DNA of 64,000 nt from Vibrio sp. Isolate34 (GTDB lineage Bacteria > Pseudomonadota > Gammaproteobacteria > Enterobacterales > Vibrionaceae): contig NZ_JAKEUO010000009.1 of NCBI RefSeq assembly GCF_022397915.1, positions 60,665-124,664 on the forward strand, given 5' to 3'. The position numbers were made by a program, and so were the translations under genes. Below are positions 9,247-18,517 of this stretch, one piece after another. The notes under the pieces were generated by a model. The model had not been told where the DNA came from, ran no database searches, and worked only from the letters and a program-made list of their open reading frames with translations. The first letter of the stretch is position 1, and the number at the start of each line of letters is the position of its first letter.

Positions 9247-11400
9247 ATGTTTACAGGACAATTTTTCAAACTCGCATTTATCGAAGATTCTAACCGTATA
9301 GTTGAATTGGTTTTCAACGCAGAAACTGATTCGGTTAACACACTCACTAAATCAGCTCTAATTGAACTTGAAAGCTGTGTCGAACAACTTGAAAACAGTG
9401 ATGCTGCCGGTCTGATCATCCGTTCAGGCAAAGCGTTATTTAGCGCGGGTGCGGATGTAAAAGCCTTTCGCTCTCTGTTTAGTGATGGTGATGCGGCCAT
9501 TACCGATTATTTATCATGGGCGCACTCCATCTATAACCGAATCGAAGATCTAAAACTTCCCAAAGTAGCCATCGTTAATGGTGTAGCTGCTGGCGGTGGA
9601 GTAGAGCTTTCACTGCTTGCAGAGTATCGTCTTGCGACGACCGATCTGAAAATGAGCCTGCCTGAAGTTAAGCTCGGCATTATGCCAGCATGGGGTGGTG
9701 TGACTCGATTACCGCGCATCATAGGTGTGGATACAGCGCTGCAATGGCTAACTATGGGTAAAACCTTTAAGGCGCAACAAGCATTAGAGCATCACGTTGT
9801 TGATGGTGTGATCGATGCATGCAAGACAGATCCAGTTGAAAGCGCGTTAACTATGCTTGAATCGTGCATCTCTGGTGACTTTGATTGGCAGCAGCGTTAT
9901 GCAGAAAAACAAGCGCCACTGACTCTGAATGACGCGGAACTGGCGATGTCGATTAATGTCGCTAAAGGTATGGTCGCGAAAGCCGCTGGCTCGCATTATC
10001 CTGCACCGGGCATTATTCTGAACACGATTTCTCAAAGCGCTCGTTGCTCTCGCGATGAAGCCTTAAAGCTTGAGCAAGTGGGAATCATTGAATGTGTCGC
10101 AAGTGGTGTAGCAGACGCTTTAGTGAATGTTTTCCTTAGCGACATGGCAGTAAAGTCGACAGCAAAAAAACACGCTAAAGGCGGTAAGAAAACCGAAGAA
10201 GTGGGTGTCGTCGGCGCGGGCATTATGGGCGGCGGCATCGCTTATGTCACTGCGGATAAAAAGCTGGATGTGGTACTCAAAGACATCAATAAACAGGGTT
10301 TAGCGTTAGGGCTAAATGAAGCCAATCAACTGCTTTCTAAGCAAGTAACTCGTGGCCGTAAGACCCCTGAAGCGATGGGTGAAGTGCTCAATCGTATCGT
10401 ACCGACTTTACACAATGCGGCCTTAGACAGCTGTGATTTAGTGATAGAAGCGGTCGTTGAGAATCCAATCGTTAAAGAAAAGGTGTTAGCTGAGCTTGAA
10501 CAGGTGGCACCAAATGCAATGATTGCATCGAACACATCTACTTTAATGATCAGTGGTTTAGCGCACTCATTAAAGAACCCAGAGAACTTCTGTGGTATTC
10601 ACTTCTTTAACCCGGTGCATCGCATGCCGTTGGTTGAAGTGATTAAAGGTGAGCAAACGTCACCGGAAACCATTGCAACCGCAGTCAACTACGTCCTAGC
10701 ACTTGGCAAAACGCCTATCGTGGTGAACGACTGTGCTGGTTTCTTGGTTAATCGCTGCCTGACGCCTTATTTCTTGGCTTTCAATCAATTGTTGGTTGCG
10801 GGCGGTGATATTGCTCAAATCGATAAAGTGATGAGCAAAGGGTTTGGTTGGCCAATGGGGCCAGCGCATCTGCTTGATGTGATTGGACTAGATACCGCGG
10901 ATCACTGTATTGATGTGATGAGTGAAGCCTTCCCGATGCGTTTAGCCAAGCCTGAAGCTAACCTGATCTCGGAATCTGTTGCTAAAGGGCGTTTAGGCCA
11001 AAAAACCAAAGAGGGTTTCTATCTGTATAAAGCGGATCGTAAAGGTCGCTTAAAGCCAGAAAGCCATTCAGAAACCACTGCGCTTATTGAAAGCCTTTGC
11101 GATGCACCAACCTCAATGGAGCCTCAAGACATCACACTACGAATGATGTTACCGATGATGTATGAAGCGATTCGCTGTTTGGATGACGGTATTATTTCTT
11201 CAGCGGCCGAGGGTGATATTGCGTTTATTTACGGCACTGGGTTCCCGGCATTCCGTGGCGGAATCTTCTACTACATGGATAGCATGGGTCTAGATAAGCT
11301 GCTAGAGATTGCCCAACAATATGAAGACTTAGGCTCTTTATATGCTATACCTCAAGGTCTTCGTGACCGTGTTGAACTGAACCGTAATTTTTACGCATAA
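9247..11400 (+). CDS. FadB-like enoyl-CoA hydratase / 3-hydroxyacyl-CoA dehydrogenase
   Basis: 717 residues with the FadB layout. An N-terminal crotonase domain (oxyanion motif around SAGADVKAF; GGGVELSLLAEYRLA and LPEVKLGIMPAWGG supply the two catalytic Glu positions seen in FadB) is followed near residue 318 by a Rossmann domain (VGVVGAGIMGGGIAY). The dehydrogenase motif GIHFFNPVHRMPLVEV contains the catalytic His region. It hydrates enoyl-CoA and oxidises the 3-hydroxyacyl-CoA with NAD. A GGAGG ribosome site spans the previous stop. It is probably a pathway-specific paralogue, since it sits with a CoA-transferase and thiolase instead of in the usual fadBA pair. Substrate chain length is unknown. 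Confidence 0.9.
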   Translation: MFTGQFFKLAFIEDSNRIVELVFNAETDSVNTLTKSALIELESCVEQLENSDAAGLIIRSGKALFSAGADVKAFRSLFSDGDAAITDYLSWAHSIYNRIEDLKLPKVAIVNGVAAGGGVELSLLAEYRLATTDLKMSLPEVKLGIMPAWGGVTRLPRIIGVDTALQWLTMGKTFKAQQALEHHVVDGVIDACKTDPVESALTMLESCISGDFDWQQRYAEKQAPLTLNDAELAMSINVAKGMVAKAAGSHYPAPGIILNTISQSARCSRDEALKLEQVGIIECVASGVADALVNVFLSDMAVKSTAKKHAKGGKKTEEVGVVGAGIMGGGIAYVTADKKLDVVLKDINKQGLALGLNEANQLLSKQVTRGRKTPEAMGEVLNRIVPTLHNAALDSCDLVIEAVVENPIVKEKVLAELEQVAPNAMIASNTSTLMISGLAHSLKNPENFCGIHFFNPVHRMPLVEVIKGEQTSPETIATAVNYVLALGKTPIVVNDCAGFLVNRCLTPYFLAFNQLLVAGGDIAQIDKVMSKGFGWPMGPAHLLDVIGLDTADHCIDVMSEAFPMRLAKPEANLISESVAKGRLGQKTKEGFYLYKADRKGRLKPESHSETTALIESLCDAPTSMEPQDITLRMMLPMMYEAIRCLDDGIISSAAEGDIAFIYGTGFPAFRGGIFYYMDSMGLDKLLEIAQQYEDLGSLYAIPQGLRDRVELNRNFYA

Positions 11401-11415
11401 CCTGGAGCAAAAAAT

Positions 11416-12576
11416 ATGAAAAACGTAGTGATTGTAGATGCGATTCGAACTCCAATGGGGCGTTCAAAAAATGGTGTATTTCGACATGTTCGAGCCGATG
11501 ATCTTTCGTCTCACTTAATGAGTGCAATGCTGAAGCGTCAGCCAAAGGTTGAATCTGCTCTGATTGATGATGTGATCTGGGGGTGTGTGCAGCAACAAGA
11601 AGAGCAGGGCGTGAACCTTGCGAAGGTTGCAGCACTTCAAGCAGGGCTGTCTGAAGAAGTGCCTGCAACAACGGTCAACCGTTTGTGTGGATCTTCGATG
11701 GATGCTTTGCACATGGCCACGCGCTCGATCAAAGCGGGTGATGCCGATGTTGTCCTTGTTGGTGGTGTTGAACACATGGGGCATGTCCCAATGACAAAAG
11801 GCATTAACCTAAACCCATATAACCGCAATATGGCACAAGCTTCTGCAATGATGGGTCTAACGGCCGAAGCATTAGGTCAACTGCATAAGGTATCACGCCA
11901 AGAGCAAGACGAGCTGGGTGCTCGTTCACACCGACTCGCGCACGAAGCGACACTTGAAGGTCGCTTTGATAACGAGATTGTCCCAACTATGGGTCATGAT
12001 GAAAGCGGTGCGCCAATCTTGGTCAAGCATGATGAGGTGATTCGTCCTGAAACCACCGTTGAGTCTTTGTCTAAGCTTCGCCCTGCGTTTGATCCTCGAG
12101 GAACGGTAACGGCAGGTACGTCTTCGGCCTTGTCTGACGGCGCATCTTGTTTGCTGGTGATGAGTGAAGATAAAGCTCTTGAACTCGGCATTAAACCGAG
12201 AGCTAAGGTTATCTCGTCTGCCTCTGCGGGAGTGCCAGCCGCGCTTATGGGTTATGGACCCGTACCTGCAACTAAAAAAGCGTTAGCAAAGACTGATCTA
12301 ACGATAGCTGATATCGATTTTGCTGAAGTGAATGAAGCCTTTGCAGCACAAGCTATTCCATGCTTAAAAGATCTGGGTTTATGGGAGCAGCGTGAAGATA
12401 AAGTGAACCTGCACGGTGGCGCTATCTCACTGGGTCATCCATTGGGATGTTCGGGTGCTCGAATTGTCGGAAGCCTTATAAATATCATGGAGCAACGTGG
12501 CGGCAAGTACGGGCTCGCGACTATGTGTATTGGTATGGGGCAAGGTATTGCGACGATTATAGAAAGAGTGGAGTGA
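11416..12576 (+). CDS. Acetyl-CoA C-acyltransferase (FadA-like thiolase)
   Basis: 386 residues, about the length of FadA. The nucleophilic Cys lies in [16 protein letters not shown] near residue 91, the His in [16 protein letters not shown], and the second Cys in the C-terminal [10 protein letters not shown]. It cleaves 3-ketoacyl-CoA to acetyl-CoA and a shortened acyl-CoA. It starts 15 bases after the FadB-like gene with a GGAG ribosome site, and a strong terminator follows at 12644. With the two upstream genes it completes a beta-oxidation turn that lacks an acyl-CoA dehydrogenase, so the substrate presumably enters already unsaturated or hydroxylated (inference). Confidence 0.92.
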   Translation: MKNVVIVDAIRTPMGRSKNGVFRHVRADDLSSHLMSAMLKRQPKVESALIDDVIWGCVQQQEEQGVNLAKVAALQAGLSEEVPATTVNRLCGSSMDALHMATRSIKAGDADVVLVGGVEHMGHVPMTKGINLNPYNRNMAQASAMMGLTAEALGQLHKVSRQEQDELGARSHRLAHEATLEGRFDNEIVPTMGHDESGAPILVKHDEVIRPETTVESLSKLRPAFDPRGTVTAGTSSALSDGASCLLVMSEDKALELGIKPRAKVISSASAGVPAALMGYGPVPATKKALAKTDLTIADIDFAEVNEAFAAQAIPCLKDLGLWEQREDKVNLHGGAISLGHPLGCSGARIVGSLINIMEQRGGKYGLATMCIGMGQGIATIIERVE

Positions 12577-12643
12577 GCTACATAATAGTTCGAGCTGAGC
12601 TCCCCATCTAGGTGGCCAAGATAATAAATTAGGATAATGATTC

Positions 12644-12673
12644 AAGCCTTCAACCTGTATTGAAGGCTTTTTT
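12644..12673 (+). terminator. Rho-independent terminator of the CoA-transferase/FadB/FadA-like operon
   Basis: A 10-bp perfect stem AAGCCTTCAA/TTGAAGGCTT with a 6-base loop runs into six T residues. It lies about 70 bases after the thiolase stop. Confidence 0.88.
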
Positions 12674-13450
12674 GTGCGAGATTTTGACCATTCAAACAAA
12701 TATTACAGTAACAGCGTAAACCTTACCCTTAGGGGGAGGGCGTGCAGCCATTATGAGACTGTTTACCTGAAAAGCTCTTAGAAGCGATAGTGGGTAGAAG
12801 TGATGATGGGTTGATTAGCATAAGTAGAGGCACGCTTAGCCTATCATCAGTGTTGATGGGAAATACTAAAAGGTGCGAAAGCGAACAAACAAGATGCCCC
12901 TTAATATGGTCTCGATATTCGAGGTTGGCTAAGGTTTGACTCTCACACCAAACCTGTGAAGGTATGAAGCTAACTGCGATAAGAAACCTGTGAGATGCTT
13001 TAGATATAAAAAGATGTTTGTTTACGGCTGCTGCTGTGCATTGTCAGGTTGAAACTCTGGATAAAGTGGTTGATAACGGCCTGAATCTGGCTTGTTGCAG
13101 ACGTTTTGTTCAGAACTGGTTTAGGAAATCCGAAGGGAACTTGTCGGCACCAGGAAGATGAATAAAGCTGAATGGGATAAAGATTACAGAGCATCAGTCC
13201 TGTTTATATCAGCGTAACAAAGTGCATTCGCCCCTTCCGTTAGGGGAATAGGCTTAATGTTGCCTGAGTTCACTTTCGGTTGACGAGTAAGTTCCAGCGA
13301 TGGTGGCGAGTTTAGTGTCAGCATACCACTGCTCTGCTAAGGTGTTGTAATTTCGCGCTGTGTTATCGAGCTATATAAAGTAGATAGAATAAGGTAGAAA
13401 GGAATTATGCCAGCAAGTTATCGCTGGCATTTGTGTTAATGTGTTGTCGA
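12674..13450. other. Gene-free, hairpin-rich 0.8 kb segment; candidate structured RNA or retroelement remnant
   Basis: No plausible protein gene is seen on either strand, yet the base composition is like coding DNA and many local hairpins occur. Those on the + strand are TGATGAT/ATCATCA enclosing AGGC/GCCT (about 12801-12849), CATCA-GTGT-TGATG, AGGTTTG/CAAACCT (12932-12955), CCCCT/AGGGG (about 13231-13246) and a closing ATGCCAGC/GCTGGCAT stem (13407-13430). AAACCTGTGA is repeated at 12950-12959 and 12984-12993. The block begins GTGCGAG directly after a terminator T-run, like the intron at 3790, but no domain V is recognisable. I do not recognise an RNA family. Boundaries are approximate. Confidence 0.4.
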
Positions 13451-13622
13451 TGTATTGCAGAACATGAACATTACAGAAAAGGACAACATGCTCTAATTCT
13501 TAATACTATGATTTAATTAATTATCGCGTTGTTCTCAAGATATTTAATCATCAATTTCTCTAACCAATCAGCTGATTTCAACTTGCAGAAGCTTATCTCT
13601 GATTAATAGAGCATTTGTATCA

Positions 13623-14618
13623 TTAATACTGAGCCATCACCGACTTATCAAGCGGGATGCGGAACTGTTTACCCATCATCTCATAAACATTAAATTGTAC
13701 CGTGTTCCAATTATCATTGAAATTGTATTCAAACACGGTATCACCCGTTTCTATGCTTTGCGTCATTGTCCATTCTGTTGCATAACCACTCATGCCTGCA
13801 CCGTTACCAAAGTCAAGGTATGGCGCATCAGCAGGCACTCTAAATGGGACAGTAGAAAGCTTCATCATTGCATTATGTACACTGGTTGGCTTGCTAAGCT
13901 TGCTGCTAAAGTAACTTGCATGCAGGTAACGACTCTGCGCATTACCATTGCCAATGGAGCCGTAATCTGTATCGCGATCAGCATCTTCCCATGAAGCAGA
14001 AAGTTCTTTTCGTTTCGCGATCTGTTCTTTTTGTGATGGATCGTTGGTCATTACCATCGCATCTTCACCGCGATAAGTGCTGATTTTCCCTTCATCCATC
14101 TCCACGACCAAGCGATCGCCACTCTTATCTGTAACAGACCAATGCAAATTCATCTCCATTGGCATGCCTTCGAGCGTTAATCGACCAAAATCAAGTGTTG
14201 GCAGCGCTTTAACAACTTCTTCAACAGAGGCATAATTAGTCAGTAGGTATTCACCAAAAGAAAATTGCGTAATTTGAGAGGTGTTTGTAACCGGTTCCAT
14301 TGACATTCTAGGGTAGAACAAAGTGTTAACTTGTAGACCTTCACTATTCATTCCATCGCCAACAAGCTCACCATAAGCAAAAATAGCAACAACGTCGTAT
14401 TTTACTTCGTACTTATCACCGATGCCATTCCCTTGGATAGCACGCATATCACCTTTATTAATATTACCTAATACTGGATGAGTAGATTCAACCCAATCCA
14501 TCGTACGTGTTGTTACCGTCCCGAAGTGCGTATTCCAAGCAACTGAAGTACAGGCATCAGCAACCCCAGTAAGTGAAGTAGCAAGTAATACAGCGAGCGT
14601 AAGTGTTTTAATTTTCAT
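13623..14618 (-). CDS. Secreted linear amide C-N hydrolase, choloylglycine hydrolase / penicillin V acylase family
   Basis: 331 residues. A Sec signal peptide ends at ...GVADA and exposes Cys23 (CTSVAWNT) as the N-terminal nucleophile, the hallmark of this Ntn-hydrolase family. Asp in TMDW fits the next catalytic position. Gram-negative relatives hydrolyse bile salts, penicillin V or acyl-homoserine lactones in the periplasm; which applies here cannot be read from sequence. It lies 179 bases downstream of a paralogue of the same fold and strand, and the two share the VADAC-T start. Expression is probably together with the outer-membrane protein gene upstream. Confidence 0.87.
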   Translation of the reverse strand: MKIKTLTLAVLLATSLTGVADACTSVAWNTHFGTVTTRTMDWVESTHPVLGNINKGDMRAIQGNGIGDKYEVKYDVVAIFAYGELVGDGMNSEGLQVNTLFYPRMSMEPVTNTSQITQFSFGEYLLTNYASVEEVVKALPTLDFGRLTLEGMPMEMNLHWSVTDKSGDRLVVEMDEGKISTYRGEDAMVMTNDPSQKEQIAKRKELSASWEDADRDTDYGSIGNGNAQSRYLHASYFSSKLSKPTSVHNAMMKLSTVPFRVPADAPYLDFGNGAGMSGYATEWTMTQSIETGDTVFEYNFNDNWNTVQFNVYEMMGKQFRIPLDKSVMAQY

Positions 14619-14751
14619 TATTCATTCCTATTTGTATATTAGTAACAAATTGATTTTAAGTGCAAAATAATAATATGGTGAACTACGTAAGAGAGGAGCT
14701 AATCATCACCTAAAAAAATTTCACAAACAGAAGCCGAATGTCTTCTGTATT

Positions 14752-14783
14752 CATGGATAAGCCACTACAGTGACTTATCCATG
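14752..14783. repeat. Strong stem-loop between the two amide hydrolase genes
   Basis: CATGGATAAG and CTTATCCATG form a perfect 10-bp stem, extended inward by CAC/GTG after one mismatch. It lies 15 bases beyond the stop of the upstream hydrolase gene. There is no T-run on the minus strand, so it may stabilise or attenuate the transcript instead of ending it. Confidence 0.6.
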
Positions 14784-14797
14784 CGTTTTATTGCTAA

Positions 14798-15910
14798 CTA
14801 CTTAATTTCAACAGGCTCTGCTTTAAATTCTGTTGGAATATCAAAGAATGAAACTTTACCAGTTGTAAAATCGATATTGTCTAATTCTACTTTTACATAC
14901 TCAGGGCTCTGGTATGACTTAACGTACATCACCTTATTTTCTAAATCACTTGCCACTGTCCAAGCCACAGTTTGTGAGTAATCCTTTCCATCAGTATGAC
15001 GATATTTTTTGTAACCGTTCGGGATTTCAAACGTATTCATAATGCTAATGGCAGCATGAATACCCTCTTTAGCGCTATCGAAACGAGGCATTTCTTGGCT
15101 GAAACGAGCAGCACGAACGAATCGGTTCGCAGCAGTTGGTTCACCATCAAGCGACTGCACGTTACCAACATCAAGACCGCCCGCTTTTATTTCTTCACTG
15201 TTCTGTAGAGGCGCTTGCTCTTGTGGAAGATTTGTATAACGTTTTAAGTTTTCTTGGTGCCATTCAAAACGTGGGTTATTTGTAAGCGTACCTAATGGGT
15301 TATCGTGAACTTTTAATTCACCATTAATGTATTCAATCACAACTGAATTGCCATCAGCATCATTGATATTGTAGTGAATAGTTGGCGAGAAATTCCAATC
15401 ATCAGCGTGTGGCACAACTTTCGCATCAACAACATTAATATTTTTCAGCAGTTCAACCGCTTCTTCAACATTTTTTGCTTGTGATAGTATATAGGTTGCG
15501 ATCTGCCAACCGCCAATTGACTCAGCTGCTTCAGCTGCTTCATACTCACTAAACTTTGCTGGTCCATACGGCATGAAGAAAAACATACCTGTCTGCAAAC
15601 CATGCTCATTCAAGCCTTCAGCGACGACATCCGATTCATCACCCAGCGCAACGGTTGTTACCATGCCGTAGTTCGCTTTCCAGGTTTTACCGTTAGCGCC
15701 ATCTGGCGTGTAGCCTTGGAATTCATGCCCACGTGGGTAGACTTTCCAAGACCAATCGATCATTTCATCGCTGAACTCCATTGTGCGGGCTGCAACGACA
15801 TCGCCGTTATCTGCGACCAAACGAATGCCCGTGCATGCGTCCGCCACAGCTGACGCTAAGAGTGAAGTAGCAAGGATTGATGCTGCAAGTTTTTTTATTT
15901 TAAACTTCAT
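14798..15910 (-). CDS. Secreted linear amide C-N hydrolase, second paralogue
   Basis: 370 residues. The signal peptide ends ...ASAVADA and exposes Cys26 (CTGIRLVADNGDVVAARTMEFS), giving the Ntn nucleophile followed by the Arg-Thr-Met segment typical of choloylglycine hydrolase/PVA enzymes. It is about 40 residues longer than its neighbour, so the two are diverged paralogues and not a recent duplication. It would act in the periplasm on an amide-linked acyl substrate. The start at 15910 is preceded by AAGG and, just before that, by the hexamer repeat that separates it from the outer-membrane protein gene. Exact substrate is unknown. Confidence 0.87.
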   Translation of the reverse strand: MKFKIKKLAASILATSLLASAVADACTGIRLVADNGDVVAARTMEFSDEMIDWSWKVYPRGHEFQGYTPDGANGKTWKANYGMVTTVALGDESDVVAEGLNEHGLQTGMFFFMPYGPAKFSEYEAAEAAESIGGWQIATYILSQAKNVEEAVELLKNINVVDAKVVPHADDWNFSPTIHYNINDADGNSVVIEYINGELKVHDNPLGTLTNNPRFEWHQENLKRYTNLPQEQAPLQNSEEIKAGGLDVGNVQSLDGEPTAANRFVRAARFSQEMPRFDSAKEGIHAAISIMNTFEIPNGYKKYRHTDGKDYSQTVAWTVASDLENKVMYVKSYQSPEYVKVELDNIDFTTGKVSFFDIPTEFKAEPVEIK

Positions 15911-15919
15911 TTTTATACC

Positions 15920-15952
15920 TTAGGATTAGGATTAGGATTAGGATTAGGATTA
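15920..15952. repeat. Telomere-like hexanucleotide tandem repeat (TTAGGA)5
   Basis: Five perfect TTAGGA units occupy 15920-15949, followed by TTA at 15950-15952, which is also the reverse-strand stop codon of the outer-membrane protein gene. The repeat fills nearly the whole gap between that stop and the ribosome site of the next hydrolase gene. It is a simple-sequence repeat whose unit number could change by slippage. A gain or loss would alter intergenic spacing only, not a reading frame. Confidence 0.9.
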
Positions 15953-16678
15953 AAAGTAGAACTTAACAAAGCCCCAAACAGCGTTATCATCTGTTTCTAT
16001 TTTCTGCGATGTACTTTCCATTGTGTTTTGGATATTTTCGTACTTAAAGGTCATCCAAACTGATTTACTATCATTAATAGGTGCGCCAAATTGAATAGTA
16101 TTTTTCTGGTTTGTAAAATCAGCATCGCCATTTAACTTCATGTATTCAGGGAAGTACTGAACATACATACCGTTTGATGCAGCATATGAAAAGTAAATAC
16201 CGCCCATGTAACCATTGTTAGAGTCATCATTAATTCCCATCATGCTTTGGAAATCATCTGAATACACACCTTGCACGTAACCCGCACGTGCATAAATGTC
16301 AAAGCCTTGAAGGCCTGTTTTAAATACAGTAGCCGCACCAATATTGGCTGTAGTGAACAAACTGTTATCAATAATATCTAGTGAGCCAGCCCAGCGTGGT
16401 GTGATACTGTTATCAACATTGAGAACATGGTAATACTGAAAACGGCTGTCAGAATATTCCCCTTCTTGGTCGACTGTCGCTTCTAGTGTACCCATTAACG
16501 CGGTGCCACTCTCCAATATGTGGGAGACTGAACCCATTAATTTTGCATCACCTTTATTTGAGCCACCAATAGACAACTGTGTAAAAGTTTTTGTTAGATC
16601 TGATGGATCTAATTCTTCAGCGAATACTACAGAGTGAGAGCTGGCAATTAACGTAGCTGCTAAAATGGTATGTTTCAT
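15950..16678 (-). CDS. Predicted outer-membrane beta-barrel protein
   Basis: 242 residues with a signal peptide (cleavage after ...SVVFA). Alternating polar/hydrophobic strands rich in Tyr, Phe and Gly follow, and the chain ends in Phe (FVKFYF), the usual assembly signal for an outer-membrane barrel. No named porin family is recognised. It is the first gene of a probable three-gene unit with the two secreted amide hydrolases, so it might admit their substrate or be a surface partner (inference). The start ATG at 16678 has GAGGA upstream (ATTCGAGGATTAA on the minus strand). Confidence 0.65.
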   Translation of the reverse strand: MKHTILAATLIASSHSVVFAEELDPSDLTKTFTQLSIGGSNKGDAKLMGSVSHILESGTALMGTLEATVDQEGEYSDSRFQYYHVLNVDNSITPRWAGSLDIIDNSLFTTANIGAATVFKTGLQGFDIYARAGYVQGVYSDDFQSMMGINDDSNNGYMGGIYFSYAASNGMYVQYFPEYMKLNGDADFTNQKNTIQFGAPINDSKSVWMTFKYENIQNTMESTSQKIETDDNAVWGFVKFYF

Positions 16679-17550
16679 TTAATCCTCGAATTTCACGTAG
16701 GGTTACTTGGTAAATTGTTTCGGCAGTAGTATTAAACAATACAAAAATATTTTTTTTGATGTTGCTCTATAAAATACGGCATGTCTTAAATGGTCAAACG
16801 TTTGTCCTAAAATGCACAGTAATGTCTAACCATAGACTGAATTTTAGGCATTAATCCCAGATTAAATGCCGTCTAACGTAATGTTTTAATTGAATTTGTT
16901 ATGATAGGTTTTTTGTGTATATGTTTAATATATGATTTGCAGCCCATTCGAGTTCATAAGAACTTGAGCGTGGGTAAAGTGCGGGTGAGTCAGAAGGAAT
17001 ATCGGCGACACCACTCAGCAGCTTTTTAATCACTTGCACCTTAGGAAGGAAGAACTTCGAGTTTGATGAGTTGATCCAGATCGACGCTGGGTGAGAGTAT
17101 CTCTTTGGCTAATATTTTGACGCCCAAGAATGAATGTTCCAGCGGTTCTCAAATCGGTATTCGATAAAATCTCTAAATATCTCATCGGGATGTTTTCTCT
17201 GCTGCTCAATGTTTTGTAAGTCTTCTAGCTTTATGCATCTGTCGATGCTCGGCAATCTACACCTATCTATATAAATTATCGCGAGATTTAAAGTAATCGC
17301 TGATCGATGCCACATCTACGTTTTCCTTGCTCGCGACCGCTTTACTTTTTGGTATTGGCAAAATCTTGAATCGTAATTAACTTGCCCGTTATGGTTAAAA
17401 TTCGCTGACGGGTAGCTTCACTATCCCCCTTGATACTGAGTTGGGCTTAAGCGTGGGTTGGAACCTTAAAATATTGTTTATCCTGTTGTTTAGTTTAAAT
17501 TGGATTTAAACTAAGAGTTCAAAATAAAGGTGGCTTAATAGGGGGCTGTA
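16679..17550. other. Intergenic region with probable decayed coding remnants
   Basis: The part next to 16678 is AT-rich and should hold the promoter of the outer-membrane protein gene. Between about 16900 and 17340 the minus strand gives short peptide-like stretches that change frame: SISDYFKSRDNLYR, then IFRDFIEYRFENRW, then LGVKILAKEILSPSVDLDQL, then IPSDSPALYPRSSSYELEW, each soon stopped. This pattern suggests a gene broken by several frameshifts. I do not recognise the ancestral family. Nothing else is evident before the exporter operon. Confidence 0.35.
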
Positions 17551-18513
17551 ATGGTCAGTAAATCTCGTGTTTCTCACTACTGTGCGCTGATACTTTCCTT
17601 CATTGCTATCACAGGGTGTAGTCCTGACTCGTCTTTACAAGCTTCCGGTATTCTCGAACGAGAGCGGGTTTCTCTGACCGCCACTGCCAACGAAATCATT
17701 CAAGAATTACCGGTAGCAGAAGGTGAGAGGGTCGCGAAAGGCGATGTGCTGGTAGTGTTTTCAAATGATAAGAATCAAGCGCAAGTAAAACAAATGCTAT
17801 CGCAACGCGACAAGGCTCAAGCTGACTTAGACAAACTGCTCGATGGTGAACGTATTGAAGATATCGATCTTGCCAAAGCCAACGTTGTGAATGCGCGTGT
17901 AAAACTGGCGGATGCGGAAAAGAATTTTGAACGTGTTTCGGCCATGACCAATCAGAAGCTCGCACCCATATCCAGCAAAGATACTGCGCAAGCTGAGCGA
18001 GATTCGGCACGCTCGTCACTTGAAGCGGCGCAGCAAAGTTTGAAAAAAATGACCCAAGGATCTCGTCAAGAGGACATTGATGGGGCTAGAGCGAACCTTG
18101 CAGCAGCGAATGCACAATTAGAGTTGCAACAAGTTCAGTTAGATGAGCTAACCGTTATTGCGACACGAGACGGTGTGTTAGATTCGTTGCCTTATAATCA
18201 AGGCGAGCGCGTTCCGATGAATGCGGTGGTGGCCATTATACAATCTAATCAAGTCCCTTACGCTCGAGTGTATATCCCTGAACCTTTTCGTGCCAAATTC
18301 TCTGTCGGAAGCCTAGCAACAGTGCACATTGATGGGGTAGAAAACCCAGTAACCGGTCAGGTGCGTTGGATTTCCGTTGACCCCGCTTTTACCCCTTATA
18401 CCAGTATGAGTGAGGATGATCGCTCACGATTTGTCTATTTAGCTGAAATTGATCTACCGGAGTCTACTAAGCGATATGCCGCCGGTATTCCGGTGCAAGT
18501 CGATATGGAGTAA
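17551..18513 (+). CDS. HlyD-type membrane-fusion lipoprotein of an ABC exporter
   Basis: 320 residues. A lipoprotein signal peptide (ILSFIAITGC, with the Cys near residue 24) anchors it to a membrane on the periplasmic side. A short lipoyl/barrel-sandwich half (SLTATANEIIQELPVAEGERVAKGDVLVVF) leads into a helical hairpin of about residues 85-205 rich in Ala, Gln and Glu (two KANVVNA/RANLAAA-like repeats), then returns to a beta-barrel with VDME at the end. It matches the YhiI/YbhG group. The ATPase gene starts 5 bases after its stop, so it is the periplasmic adaptor of that exporter. Confidence 0.87.
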   Translation: MVSKSRVSHYCALILSFIAITGCSPDSSLQASGILERERVSLTATANEIIQELPVAEGERVAKGDVLVVFSNDKNQAQVKQMLSQRDKAQADLDKLLDGERIEDIDLAKANVVNARVKLADAEKNFERVSAMTNQKLAPISSKDTAQAERDSARSSLEAAQQSLKKMTQGSRQEDIDGARANLAAANAQLELQQVQLDELTVIATRDGVLDSLPYNQGERVPMNAVVAIIQSNQVPYARVYIPEPFRAKFSVGSLATVHIDGVENPVTGQVRWISVDPAFTPYTSMSEDDRSRFVYLAEIDLPESTKRYAAGIPVQVDME

Positions 18514-18517
18514 TCGT

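Noticed and set aside
13000..13194. 64-residue minus-strand open frame in the gene-free block
   Set aside because: No ribosome site and no recognisable domain; it lies across the hairpin-rich sequence.
12674..13450. Second group II intron after the thiolase terminator
   Set aside because: The GTGCGAG start and terminator-adjacent position are suggestive, but no domain V or VI could be found, so only a generic structured-RNA candidate is reported.
15920..15952. Phase-variable coding repeat
   Set aside because: The hexamer lies outside the reading frames apart from a stop codon, and a 6-base unit would not shift a frame.
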